Positions 40,156 through 48,822 of a DNA stretch of 64,000 nucleotides are shown here, piece after piece (within the stretch, counting starts at the first letter, position 1; each line of letters opens with the position of its first letter). Source of the stretch: Lactobacillus sp. (GTDB lineage: Bacteria; Bacillota; Bacilli; Lactobacillales; Lactobacillaceae); assembly GCA_030530865.1 (NCBI GenBank), contig JAUMUC010000005.1, positions 52,398 to 116,397 on the forward strand. The letters are read 5' to 3'. The position numbers and the translations under genes are program-made. The notes beneath the pieces are model-generated. The model was given only the letters and a program-made list of their open reading frames with translations, had not been told where the DNA came from and searched no databases.

Positions 40156-41670
40156 TTAGACACCTTCCTTTATACCGGTCATAAGTAAACCTAATTCTTG
40201 TTCGTTGGTAGTTTCAGGAGAAACTTCACCTGATTTTTGACCATCGTGTAAAACGAGAATTCGGTCTGATAATTGCATAATTTCATCTAATTCATAAGAT
40301 ACAAGCAAGACAGCTTTTCCAGCATCACGCTGTGCTAATAATTGCTTATGAATGTATTCAATCGCACCTACGTCCAAACCACGAGTAGGTTGGAAAACAA
40401 CGATTAAGTCACTGTTCAAATCTAATTCTCTGGCGATGATAGCCTTTTGTTGGTTACCACCTGAAAGTTCACCAGCAGGCAAATCTTCACTAGCAGTTCT
40501 AACATCAAACTTCTTGATTAATTCTAGTGCGTGACTACGCATAGCTTTGTCATTGATAATACCATGCTTAGAAAAAGGAGCCTTGTAGTAAGTTTGCAAA
40601 GCAATGTTTTGGTATAAAGGAAAGCTGAGGATTAAACCAAACTTTTGACGGTCACTTGGAACGTGAGCAACACCTAATTCAGTGATATCACGGACTTTCA
40701 TACCGGCAATATTCTTGTTCTTGATTGCAATTTCACCACTATAAATCTTAGTTAAACCAGTGATGGCAGCTACTAATTCATCTTGACCGTTACCGTCAAT
40801 ACCAGCGATTCCTAAGATTTCGCCTTTATGAACGTTGAAAGAAAGTCCTTTAACAGTCATAGCACCGCGATCGTCTTTAACTTTCAAGTCTTTGACAGAA
40901 AGGACGACATCGCCTTGATGCATTGGTTCCTTTTCAAGATTGAAATTAACATGACGACCAACCATTTTATCTGCCATTTCTTCATTTGAGGCATTTGCTA
41001 CGTCTAGCGTATCAATGGTTTCACCACGACGAATAATTGTAACTCTGTCAGCACTTGCTTTGATTTCGTCTAATTTGTGAGTGATCAAGATGATAGACTT
41101 TCCTTCGTTACGAAGATTCTTCATAATCTTGATGAATTCAACGATTTCTTGTGGTGTTAAAACGGCAGTAGGTTCATCAAAAATGAGGACGTCAGCACCA
41201 CGATAGAGCACTTTAAGAATTTCTACACGTTGTTGTTGAGCGACGGTAATATCTCTTACTTTGGCGTCTGGATCAATGGCAAGACCATAGTGATCTGACA
41301 ACGCCATGATTTCTTTACGAGCTTTTTTGAAGTTTAAGCGTCCAAACTTAGTTTGTTCGTGTCCGAGCATAATGTTTTCTAAAACGGTGAAAGCATCAGC
41401 AAGCATAAAGTGTTGGTGCACCATACCGATTCCTAATTTACCAGCTGCGAGTGGACCGTTAATTTTTACTTGCTTGCCTTTGACTAGGATTTCACCACTA
41501 GTTGGTTGTAATAGTCCAGACAAAATACTCATTAGAGTAGATTTACCAGCACCATTTTCACCGAGCAATGCCAAGATTTCGCCTTTTCTTAAGCTAATAT
41601 TGATATCGTTATTAGCTTTGAAACCGTTGAAATCTTTGACAATGTGTCGCATTTCAATGATATTTTCCAT
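40156..41670 (-). CDS. nupO: Nucleoside ABC transporter ATPase (NupO/YufO type, two cassettes)
   Basis: A 504-residue protein with two ABC domains. The first has Walker A GENGAGKSTLM, a degenerate signature (VAQQQRVEIL) and Walker B VLIFDEPTAVL. The second has a degenerate Walker A (GIAGIDGNGQDEL), an intact signature LSGGNQQKAI and Walker B region LIVVFQPTRGLD. This asymmetry is normal for sugar- and nucleoside-type double ATPases (RbsA/YufO). A terminator-like hairpin separates it from the upstream lipoprotein gene. Confidence 0.93.
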   Translation of the reverse strand: MENIIEMRHIVKDFNGFKANNDINISLRKGEILALLGENGAGKSTLMSILSGLLQPTSGEILVKGKQVKINGPLAAGKLGIGMVHQHFMLADAFTVLENIMLGHEQTKFGRLNFKKARKEIMALSDHYGLAIDPDAKVRDITVAQQQRVEILKVLYRGADVLIFDEPTAVLTPQEIVEFIKIMKNLRNEGKSIILITHKLDEIKASADRVTIIRRGETIDTLDVANASNEEMADKMVGRHVNFNLEKEPMHQGDVVLSVKDLKVKDDRGAMTVKGLSFNVHKGEILGIAGIDGNGQDELVAAITGLTKIYSGEIAIKNKNIAGMKVRDITELGVAHVPSDRQKFGLILSFPLYQNIALQTYYKAPFSKHGIINDKAMRSHALELIKKFDVRTASEDLPAGELSGGNQQKAIIARELDLNSDLIVVFQPTRGLDVGAIEYIHKQLLAQRDAGKAVLLVSYELDEIMQLSDRILVLHDGQKSGEVSPETTNEQELGLLMTGIKEGV

Positions 41671-41700
41671 AAATAGCTTTCCTTTTGTTTATATTTGTAG

Positions 41701-41728
41701 AAAAAGGCACTTATTAAAGTGCCTTTTT
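41701..41728 (-). terminator. Hairpin terminator inside the nucleoside importer operon
   Basis: Stem AAAAAGGCACTT / AAGTGCCTTTTT lies 3 bases after the stop of the third BMP lipoprotein gene and 30 bases before nupO. Read-through would give fewer copies of the ATPase and permeases than of the binding proteins. Confidence 0.85.
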
Positions 41729-41730
41729 AA

Positions 41731-42801
41731 TTACTTAACTGTAGTTGGAACAGTTATCTTGCCATCGATGATTTCTTGACGAGCTTTTTCAGCAGCATTC
41801 CATGCCTTATCTGATAAGTAACCCTTAGTCAATGAAACACCTTTGTTCTTCAAATCGAAGACTAAATGCTTACCACCGGGGAATTTGCCTTGGTATGCAT
41901 CGTTAGCGATATCCTTAACAGCAGTACCAACTTCTTTAAGAACTGAAGTTAAAGTGAAGTTTGATTTTTCTCCGCCTTTAGCAGTGTATTTACCTTGTGA
42001 TGATTGGTCGATATCAACACCGATTACCCAAACTTTCTTATTAGCAGGTTGAGCTTGGTTCAAAACCTTGGCTTCTTGGAAGACACCGTTACCGGCACCA
42101 CCAGCTGCTTGATAGATGATGTCAGCGTTCTTAGCGTACATTGATTGAGCAATTGATTTTGCTTTATCAGTACTGGTGAAGTTACCAACGTATTGATCTA
42201 AAACAGTAATCTTCTTACCAAGTTGCTTGGCACCATCTTTAACACCCTTGAGGTATCCAGCTTCAAAGGCTGAGATAACAGTACCTTTAGCACCACCGAT
42301 AAATCCGACTGTATTAGTCTTAGTAGTGTAAGCTGCTGCGATACCAGCTAAGTATGATGATTCATTACTCTTGAAAGTAGCACTAGCTGCGTTCTTTACA
42401 CCGGTAATTACATCATCAACGATTACAAAGTTCGTCTTTGGATTCTTCTTAGCAGCATCCTTAATTGCGTCAGTTAACATGTAACCAATTCCGAACACTG
42501 TCTTATATCCTGCGTTAACAGCTTGAGTGATGTTTGGATCAAAGTCAGCTGCTGAGTTTGATTGGAAATATTGATATCCGCCACGGCCACGCTTGAGGTT
42601 ATGTTCCTTACCATAAGCTAAGAAACCGGTCCAAGCTGATTGTTGGAATGAGTGGTCATCAACACCGTTATCATCAGTAATCAAAGCAACGGTACCTTTG
42701 GTGTTGCTATTGCTAGAACTAGATTTGTGCTTGGCACCACATCCTACTAATACTAATCCAGCAAAACTGATGGTTAGAGCAGATAAAATTTTTTTGTTCA
42801 T
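41731..42801 (-). CDS. BMP-family nucleoside-binding lipoprotein (third copy)
   Basis: Substrate-binding lipoprotein of 356 residues that captures nucleosides outside the membrane for the ABC importer. The signal peptide ends in lipobox LVGC, followed by a polar Ser/Asn linker. The BMP domain shows VALITDDNGVDDHSFQQSAW, VGFIGGAKGTV and VWVIGVDIDQSSQGKY. It is one of three tandem paralogues; this copy is nearest to the ATPase gene. AGGGGGAT-like purines upstream form the ribosome-binding site. Confidence 0.92.
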   Translation of the reverse strand: MNKKILSALTISFAGLVLVGCGAKHKSSSSNSNTKGTVALITDDNGVDDHSFQQSAWTGFLAYGKEHNLKRGRGGYQYFQSNSAADFDPNITQAVNAGYKTVFGIGYMLTDAIKDAAKKNPKTNFVIVDDVITGVKNAASATFKSNESSYLAGIAAAYTTKTNTVGFIGGAKGTVISAFEAGYLKGVKDGAKQLGKKITVLDQYVGNFTSTDKAKSIAQSMYAKNADIIYQAAGGAGNGVFQEAKVLNQAQPANKKVWVIGVDIDQSSQGKYTAKGGEKSNFTLTSVLKEVGTAVKDIANDAYQGKFPGGKHLVFDLKNKGVSLTKGYLSDKAWNAAEKARQEIIDGKITVPTTVK

Positions 42802-42949
42802 AAAAAATCCCCCGAATACAATTAAACGAACATTTACCTTTTAATCTTACCAAATCATTTGTTAAAGAACAATTAATGTGGGGAAATAAGTTATTAAGAA
42901 AGTTTAAAATAGGCAAAATGCAAACAATTAATTTCGGAGGGATTGTTTA

Positions 42950-44023
42950 TTAGTTAGATTTTGGGTGGATGGCTACAGAAACTTTCTTGTTAATGACATC
43001 GTTTCTTGCAGTTCTAGTTGCTGACCAAGCTTTGTCATTAATGTAACCACGAGTGATTGAAACACCGTTAGTCTTTAAGCCGTAAACTAAGTTTTGACCA
43101 CCTGGGAATTTACCTTCGTAAGCACGATCAGCAATATCCTTAACGGCTACGTTAACACCAGTAATAACTGAAGTTAAAGTGAAGTTTGACTTCTTGCCGT
43201 CTTTTGAAGTGTATTTACCCAATGAAGATTGATCGATATCAACACCGATTACCCAAACTTTATCTTTTTCAGCCTTAGTTTGGTTAATAGCCTTAGCAGC
43301 TTGGAATAAACCACTACCAGCACCACCAGCGGCGTGCATGATGATATCAGCCTTCTTAGCGTACATTGATTGAGCAATTGACTTAGCCTTATCACTTGAA
43401 GTGAAGTTACCAATGTATTGGTTCAAAACAGTAATGTTCTTGTGAAGCTTCTTAGCGGTATCCTTAACACCTTGAGTGAAACCAGCGTCGAATAAGTCAA
43501 CGATGTCACCGTGAGCACCACCGATGAAACCTACAGTATTAGTCTTAGTAGTGTAAGCAGCAGCGACACCAGCTAAGTAAGCTGCTTCGTTACTTTGGAA
43601 GTTAGCTGAAACTACGTTCTTTTGACCTTTGATAACGTCATCGATAATTGCAAAGTTAGTCTTAGGGTACTTCTTAGCTGCAGAAGCTACGGCATCCTTC
43701 AATTCGTAACCAACACCAATGATAGTCTTGTAGTTTGCGTTAACAGCTTGTTCAAAGTTCGGAGCAAAGTCAGCAGCACTTGATGATGCAAAGTATTGGT
43801 ATCCGCCTTTACCTTTTTGAAGGTTGTGTTCCTTACCGTAAGCCATGAAACCATTCCATGCTGATTGGTTGAATGAGTTGTCGTTAACACCGGCACCATC
43901 AGTAATTAAAGCGATTGAACCTTTGCTGTTTTTAGTTGTTTTGTGTGAGTGATTTCCACATGCTGCTAAAGTTAATCCAGCGATTGCAATGCTGGCACCT
44001 GCAAGAATTTTCTTAATCTTCAT
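42950..44023 (-). CDS. BMP-family nucleoside-binding lipoprotein (second copy)
   Basis: A 357-residue paralogue with lipobox LAAC and linker CGNHSHKTTKN. Domain motifs SIALITDGAGVNDNSFNQSA, VGFIGGAHGDIVDLFDAGF and VWVIGVDIDQSSLGKY are shared with the other two copies. The 148 bases between it and the third copy are AT-rich and contain ACGAACATTT (near 42826), which could be a PurBox-like half site or part of a secondary promoter; I see no terminator there. Confidence 0.92.
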   Translation of the reverse strand: MKIKKILAGASIAIAGLTLAACGNHSHKTTKNSKGSIALITDGAGVNDNSFNQSAWNGFMAYGKEHNLQKGKGGYQYFASSSAADFAPNFEQAVNANYKTIIGVGYELKDAVASAAKKYPKTNFAIIDDVIKGQKNVVSANFQSNEAAYLAGVAAAYTTKTNTVGFIGGAHGDIVDLFDAGFTQGVKDTAKKLHKNITVLNQYIGNFTSSDKAKSIAQSMYAKKADIIMHAAGGAGSGLFQAAKAINQTKAEKDKVWVIGVDIDQSSLGKYTSKDGKKSNFTLTSVITGVNVAVKDIADRAYEGKFPGGQNLVYGLKTNGVSITRGYINDKAWSATRTARNDVINKKVSVAIHPKSN

Positions 44024-44044
44024 TTATCTAAATTTCCTCTATTT

Positions 44045-45115
44045 CTATGGTTTTGTGGCAACTGTAATTTTGTTGTCGATAATTTGTTGTTTTGCAGTGT
44101 TTACTGCTTTCCAAGCTGCACTGTTGATGTAGCCCTTAAGTAAGTAAGTACCGTCACCTTTAAGTCCGAATACTAAGTGCTTACCACCAGGGAATTTACC
44201 TTCGTGACTTTGAACAGCGATTTCGTAACAAGCCTTGCCGATACCTTTCATAACTGAAGATAAAGTTAAGTTGCTTGCAGTACCGTTCTTCATCTTGTAC
44301 TTACCTAATGAAGATTGGTCACTATCAACACCGATTACCCAAACCTTACCGTTTTCGTTGGTCTTTTGGTCAATTGCCTTAGCTGCTTGGAAAACACCTT
44401 CACCAGCAGTTGCAGCTGCGTGATAGATGATATCAGCGTTGTTTGAGTACATACTCTTGGCAATCATTTGTGCCTTATCAGTACTTGAGAAGTTACCAAC
44501 GTATTGATTTAAAACTTTAATCTTCTTGTGTAACTTCTTGGCTGCGTCTTTAACACCTTGAGTAAATCCGGCATCAAATAAGTCAACGATAACGTTGTGA
44601 GCACCACCGATAAAACCAACAGTATTAGTCTTCGTTGAGTAAGCAGCAGCCACACCAGCTAAGTATGAAGCGTCTTGACTCTTGAAAGTAGCACTAACTA
44701 CATTTTTACGGTTGATAGTGTTATCAATCATGATGAAGTTAGTATTAGGATGCTTCTTAGATTCACTGTTAATAGCATCACCTAATTCGTAACCAACACC
44801 AACGATCATCTTGTACTTAGCACTGATAGCTTGTTCAATGTTAGGAACGTGATCACTTGCTGAAGATGATTCGAAGTAGTTATAACCACCGTTACCCTTG
44901 GAAAGGCCGAATTTCTTACCATATTTTTGTAAACCATTCCAAGCTGATTGGTTAAATGAATGATCATCGACACCAGTATTGTTTGTAATGAGGGCAATAC
45001 TATATTTTGTGTCTTTACTATTTGAGGACTTACTATGATGTGTGCCACAAGCTGTTAAAAGTAGAGCAGCAGAAATAGTCGCAACACCAGTAGTAAAGGC
45101 GTTCTTGAAATTCAT
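44045..45115 (-). CDS. BMP-family nucleoside-binding lipoprotein (first copy)
   Basis: A 356-residue paralogue with lipobox LTAC and a His/Ser-rich linker (CGTHHSKSSNS). Motifs SIALITNNTGVDDHSFNQSA, VGFIGGAHNVIVDLFDAGF and VWVIGVDSDQSSLGKY. The domain differs from the others at several positions in the ligand region (for example DSDQ instead of DIDQ), so it may prefer other nucleosides. It is the first gene of the operon, only 21 bases before the second copy. Confidence 0.92.
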   Translation of the reverse strand: MNFKNAFTTGVATISAALLLTACGTHHSKSSNSKDTKYSIALITNNTGVDDHSFNQSAWNGLQKYGKKFGLSKGNGGYNYFESSSASDHVPNIEQAISAKYKMIVGVGYELGDAINSESKKHPNTNFIMIDNTINRKNVVSATFKSQDASYLAGVAAAYSTKTNTVGFIGGAHNVIVDLFDAGFTQGVKDAAKKLHKKIKVLNQYVGNFSSTDKAQMIAKSMYSNNADIIYHAAATAGEGVFQAAKAIDQKTNENGKVWVIGVDSDQSSLGKYKMKNGTASNLTLSSVMKGIGKACYEIAVQSHEGKFPGGKHLVFGLKGDGTYLLKGYINSAAWKAVNTAKQQIIDNKITVATKP

Positions 45116-45267
45116 ATTATCTCCCTTATTCCTGAAATTTTTAAAGATTACAGTAAATAAAACTAACGCAAAATCTTGTGGTTGTCAAAATTTCAAAAAG
45201 CTTGATTTAATAGGCTTTTTGAAGATGAAAAGAGCCATAAAGCCCGATAGAATAGGAAAGTAAAATA

Positions 45268-45315
45268 AATACAATATATTGAATTTTTTTGAAACGAAAT
45301 CAAGATATTGTATTT
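45268..45315. promoter_or_regulatory. Inverted repeat between divergent promoters (nucleoside importer and CPBP protease)
   Basis: A perfect 11-base inverted repeat, AAATACAATAT (45268-45278) and ATATTGTATTT (45305-45315), lies in the 243-base region between the two divergent genes. A TATAAT for the protease gene follows at 45328-45333. It could be an operator, but I recognise no known regulator consensus. Confidence 0.4.
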
Positions 45316-45358
45316 AGAGTAATTTGTTATAATGTTGTTAACGAAAGGAGAAAATTGT

Positions 45359-46009
45359 ATGAAAAAAGCAAAAGTAATTATTATCAAACTGCTTACGATA
45401 GTAGTAACTTTTTTCCTGTACGCATTAATGCAATTTGTTTACTTCAAACGACTTAAGGTAAACGCAGAGATTATGTCTCTGATCACACTTTTTGCAGTTG
45501 AATTAGTCTGGTATTTCTACCACCGTTTTTTGAAAAATTCGAACAAATGGCAATTTAGTTACAAAGATCGCATTAAATTAAAAAAGGTTTTAGTCTCCAT
45601 CTTAGGCTGGATCTTGATGCTGGCTGCTAATATTGTGCTGAATTTGTTTATTTACAAGGGCGGTTCATCTGCTAATGAAGAAGCATTAAATGCAATTTTG
45701 AAAAATGCCAATCCAGTTTTCTTCCATCTATTTGTCATTATTGGAGCACCATTTTTTGAAGAAATTATGTTTCGGGGGATGCTCTTTAACTTGTTCGATG
45801 ATTTAAAAAAGAACACGAAAAATAAAATCTTTTTAATCCTGCTTAGTGGCTTTTTGTTCGGATTCTGTCATGATCCAAATTTAACACCATACTTCTTGGT
45901 TTACTTTGCAATGGGTTCTATTTTAGCTAGCGTTTACACAATTACCGGTGATATTCGCTATTCAATGTTGTCACACGGTATGCTTAACCTAATAGCAAGT
46001 TTAGGATAA
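45359..46009 (+). CDS. CPBP-family intramembrane metalloprotease (CAAX/Abi type)
   Basis: A 216-residue membrane protein with about 6-7 helices. All three CPBP motifs are visible: EEIMFRG (EExxxR), FLFGFCHD (FxxxH) and HGMLN (HxxxN), which bind the catalytic metal. The ATG at 45359 is preceded by AAAGGAG. Relatives in lactobacilli include bacteriocin self-immunity and maturation proteins, but no bacteriocin gene is near, so the substrate is unknown. It is a single-gene unit with its own promoter and terminator. Confidence 0.88.
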   Translation: MKKAKVIIIKLLTIVVTFFLYALMQFVYFKRLKVNAEIMSLITLFAVELVWYFYHRFLKNSNKWQFSYKDRIKLKKVLVSILGWILMLAANIVLNLFIYKGGSSANEEALNAILKNANPVFFHLFVIIGAPFFEEIMFRGMLFNLFDDLKKNTKNKIFLILLSGFLFGFCHDPNLTPYFLVYFAMGSILASVYTITGDIRYSMLSHGMLNLIASLG

Positions 46010-46011
46010 AT

Positions 46012-46039
46012 AAAAAAGAGGTCAATCGACCTCTTTTTT
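46012..46039. terminator. Bidirectional terminator
   Basis: AAAAAAGAGGTC / GACCTCTTTTTT with an AATC loop lies between the converging protease and asnA genes and can end both. Confidence 0.92.
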
Positions 46040-46051
46040 ATTTATGGTTGT

Positions 46052-47059
46052 TTATAGTAACTTCATACCAGCTTTTTCACAGGCAGCAACCATGTCATCT
46101 GGCCAGACACTAGCTTGAACTTCACCGATGTGAGCTTTTCCAAGCAAAAGCATGCATAGACGAGATTGGCCAATACCACCACCGATTGTGTATGGCAATT
46201 TGCCAGCTAATAATTCTTTATGGAATGGAAGGGCTTCACGGTCTTCGCAACCAGCTTTCTTCAATTGTTCTTTCAATGATTCAGGACTAACTCTAATTCC
46301 CATGCTAGAAATTTCCAAGCGACGCTTTAATGGCTCAAACCAGAAGAGTAGGTCGCCGTTAAGTGCCCAGTCGTCGTAGTCTGGTGCACGGCCATCATGA
46401 GGCTCGCCACTCTTTTTAAGTTTGTCACCGATCTTCATTAAAAAGACAACTTTTTCTTTTTCACAGATCTTACTTTCACGTTCTTCTGGTGATAATTCTG
46501 GATACATATCTTCCAATTCTTGAGTTGTTAAGAAAGTGATCTTTTCAGGTAAACGAGTAGTAGATCCAGGATATTTAGCGATTAAAGCTTTTTCAGTTTC
46601 TTTAATTGCTGAAAAAATACGTTTAACAGTTTCCTTTAAGTATTCTTCAGTACGGTCTTCTTTAGAAATTACTTTTTCCCAATCCCATTGATCAACATAA
46701 ATTGAGTGGAAGTTATCAAGATCTTCATCACGACGAATAGCGTTCATGTTAGTGTAAAGACCTTCGTGCATACCAAATTTGTACTTCTTAAGAGCCCATC
46801 GTTTCCATTTAGCAAGTGAGTGGACTACTTCGATTTCGTCAGGCATGGCTTTCATGTCAAAAGCTACTGGACGTTCAACACCGTTTAAGTTGTCGTTTAA
46901 ACCAGTTGATTTCTTCAAAAACATTGGAGCTGACATTCTTTGTAAAGCCAAGGCATCTGATAATTCGCTTTGGAATGTTTCACGTGTAAACGCAATGGCA
47001 GCTTCAGTGTCACGAATTGAAAGAGTTGGGTGATAGTCTTTAGGTAAAATTAAAGTCAT
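46052..47059 (-). CDS. asnA: Aspartate-ammonia ligase (asparagine synthetase A)
   Basis: Makes asparagine from aspartate, ammonia and ATP; structurally related to class II aminoacyl-tRNA synthetases. From the ATG at 47059 it has 335 residues, close to the E. coli AsnA length of 330. Motifs: [18 protein letters not shown] (N-terminal), [21 protein letters not shown] and the C-terminal [14 protein letters not shown]. The frame stays open upstream to 47176, but those codons lie inside the T-box leader; GGAG at the proper spacing supports 47059. It is controlled by an asparagine tRNA T-box. Confidence 0.97.
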   Translation of the reverse strand: MTLILPKDYHPTLSIRDTEAAIAFTRETFQSELSDALALQRMSAPMFLKKSTGLNDNLNGVERPVAFDMKAMPDEIEVVHSLAKWKRWALKKYKFGMHEGLYTNMNAIRRDEDLDNFHSIYVDQWDWEKVISKEDRTEEYLKETVKRIFSAIKETEKALIAKYPGSTTRLPEKITFLTTQELEDMYPELSPEERESKICEKEKVVFLMKIGDKLKKSGEPHDGRAPDYDDWALNGDLLFWFEPLKRRLEISSMGIRVSPESLKEQLKKAGCEDREALPFHKELLAGKLPYTIGGGIGQSRLCMLLLGKAHIGEVQASVWPDDMVAACEKAGMKLL

Positions 47060-47084
47060 AGTATTTTCTCCTATATTCTTTAGG

Positions 47085-47300
47085 GAAAAAGAAAAGCCCT
47101 CAATCCCAAAATTATTTATGGGACGAAAGGCTTTTTTCCGCGGTGCCACCCAAATTGTCATAAAGACCGACTCCAAGTAGCGTAACGTGCTAACGACGAT
47201 TTAGCTCAAAGGTGTTTTTCGACATTTCAGGGTCTGCTGGCTTCGCACTAGCACCAACTCACTGTAAGAATGAAAGGTTTACTCGTCTTCTCATTGCTAA
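47085..47300 (-). promoter_or_regulatory. T-box riboswitch leader of asnA (tRNA-Asn)
   Basis: The minus strand contains the conserved T-box sequence GGGTGGCACCGCGG (47138-47151), followed by a terminator hairpin and T-run (47091-47136), and a Stem I-like region before it. The UGGC in the T-box would pair with a GCCA acceptor end, and bacterial tRNA-Asn has discriminator G, in agreement. An AAC triplet at 47214-47216 in GAAAAACACC is a reasonable specifier codon. Uncharged tRNA-Asn would therefore prevent termination and turn on asnA. Confidence 0.93.
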
Positions 47301-47360
47301 ATATTTTTATTTTTAACAATATTAACACGTTCCTTAATAAAATCAATATAAATTTAATAA

Positions 47361-48728
47361 TTATTTTATTTTCTTTAATCCGATACCCGTTAAACCGCTC
47401 AAGATCGAGAAAATTGGTGAGAATAAACTAAAGAAAACGAATGGTAAAAAGTGCATGACAGGTGTTCCTAAAGTTGCAGCGACGAATGAACCAGCAACAC
47501 CCCAAGGAATGATGTAATTAATTACACTACCACCATCCTCAAGCGTTCTAGATAATGCTAGGGGACTTAGATTGTTTTTAGCAAAAACTGGCTTAAAGGC
47601 GTTACCAGGAAGAATTACTGACAAGTATTGTTCACCAACGAAGAGGTTGATACCAATTCCTGACAAAATAGTTGCAGTAATTGTGGATAATGGGGAACGA
47701 AGACGCTTGGTCAAAGGTTCCATTGCCTTACTGATAATCCCTTGGTCCATTAGAATTCCACCTAAAGCCAAAGTTAAAATGATCAATGAAATAGTGCCCA
47801 TCATAGAGCTGATTCCACCACGAGTCATCAAACTATCAACTACTTGATTATGAGTTTTTGAAACAAAACCGTTTTGCAATAAATCAGCTAATTGCTTAAA
47901 TGAAAAGTGTGGATCAGAGAATTTGATTAAACCTGCAGTTAGCCAAATATTTAAAAGCAATGATGGAATAGCAGGTACTTTTATAATTGAAAAGACGAGC
48001 ATGACCAAAATTGGTACTAAAGCTAAGAACGAAATATGGAAATGACTATTTAAAACGGCAGTTGTTTGATTAATTTGTTGTAATGAAGCTGAATGACTAT
48101 TGTAGCCAAGCAATGCAAATAGTAAAAGTGAGCATAAAAAAGCGGGAATAGTTGACCACATCATATTTTGAATGTGATCAAAAAGATCTACTTCTCCAAT
48201 TGCACTAGCTAAGTTGGTTGAGTCAGAAATTGGGGACATTTTATCACCAAAAACGGCACCAGAAACGATTGCACCACAAGTTAATGCAGGATTAATGCCT
48301 AAAGTCATACCCATACCCAAAAGGGCAATACCGATAGTTGAAACGGTAGTAAAACCGGATCCGATTGCTAAACCAACAATTGAACAAACAATGAAGACAC
48401 TTGGTACAAAGAAGTGAACGCTAATCATGTGGAAAGCGGCAACCATCATTGATGGAATAATACCAGATTGAATCCAGACAGCGATTAACGCACCAATCAA
48501 AATAAAGATAAAAATTGGCACAATGGCTGTTTTGATACCGTTGACAATGGAATCAGAAATAGCGTCAAAACTGACTTTTTTGATTAAAGCAAGCCAGAAA
48601 ATTAAGGCACTAATAACAATTAAAACTGGAATTTGAGGCATTAAGCCGTATCCGATAACGCTGATTCCTAAAAAAGCAATCATCAATACTAAGACAATAA
48701 AGGCCTCACCAAAACGTAGATTTTTCAT
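47361..48728 (-). CDS. NhaC-family Na+/H+ antiporter
   Basis: Membrane antiporter of 455 residues from the ATG at 48728 (AGGGGGAC upstream; the open frame extends 18 codons further but without a ribosome-binding site). It has about 11-12 helices. Signatures of the NhaC family are ALLGMGMTLGINPALTCGAI, SGAVFGDKMSPISDSTNLAS and the C-terminal LSRTLEDGGSVINYIIPWG. Members exchange sodium and protons, or malate/lactate with sodium in the MleN branch, so the exact ions and substrates are not settled. It is a single-gene unit. Confidence 0.88.
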   Translation of the reverse strand: MKNLRFGEAFIVLVLMIAFLGISVIGYGLMPQIPVLIVISALIFWLALIKKVSFDAISDSIVNGIKTAIVPIFIFILIGALIAVWIQSGIIPSMMVAAFHMISVHFFVPSVFIVCSIVGLAIGSGFTTVSTIGIALLGMGMTLGINPALTCGAIVSGAVFGDKMSPISDSTNLASAIGEVDLFDHIQNMMWSTIPAFLCSLLLFALLGYNSHSASLQQINQTTAVLNSHFHISFLALVPILVMLVFSIIKVPAIPSLLLNIWLTAGLIKFSDPHFSFKQLADLLQNGFVSKTHNQVVDSLMTRGGISSMMGTISLIILTLALGGILMDQGIISKAMEPLTKRLRSPLSTITATILSGIGINLFVGEQYLSVILPGNAFKPVFAKNNLSPLALSRTLEDGGSVINYIIPWGVAGSFVAATLGTPVMHFLPFVFFSLFSPIFSILSGLTGIGLKKIK

Positions 48729-48794
48729 ATACAGTCCCCCTTGAATACAGGTAAATATATCATCAATTATTATTAAAGACAACTTAAAACAATC

Positions 48795-48822
48795 AAAAAG
48801 CCCCTCATTTGAGGAGCTTTTT
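48795..48822 (-). terminator. Intrinsic terminator after the CPA2 antiporter
   Basis: Stem AAAAAGCnCCTC / GAGGnGCTTTTT overlapping the gene's stop region, with T-runs on both strands. Confidence 0.88.

Noticed and set aside
40156-41670. Degenerate motifs in the ATPase as a sign of a broken gene
   Set aside because: Degenerate signature in the first cassette and degenerate Walker A in the second are normal for RbsA/YufO-type double ATPases.
47060-47176. Longer N-terminus for AsnA
   Set aside because: These codons are the T-box terminator and antiterminator; AsnA of normal length starts at 47059 with a good ribosome-binding site.
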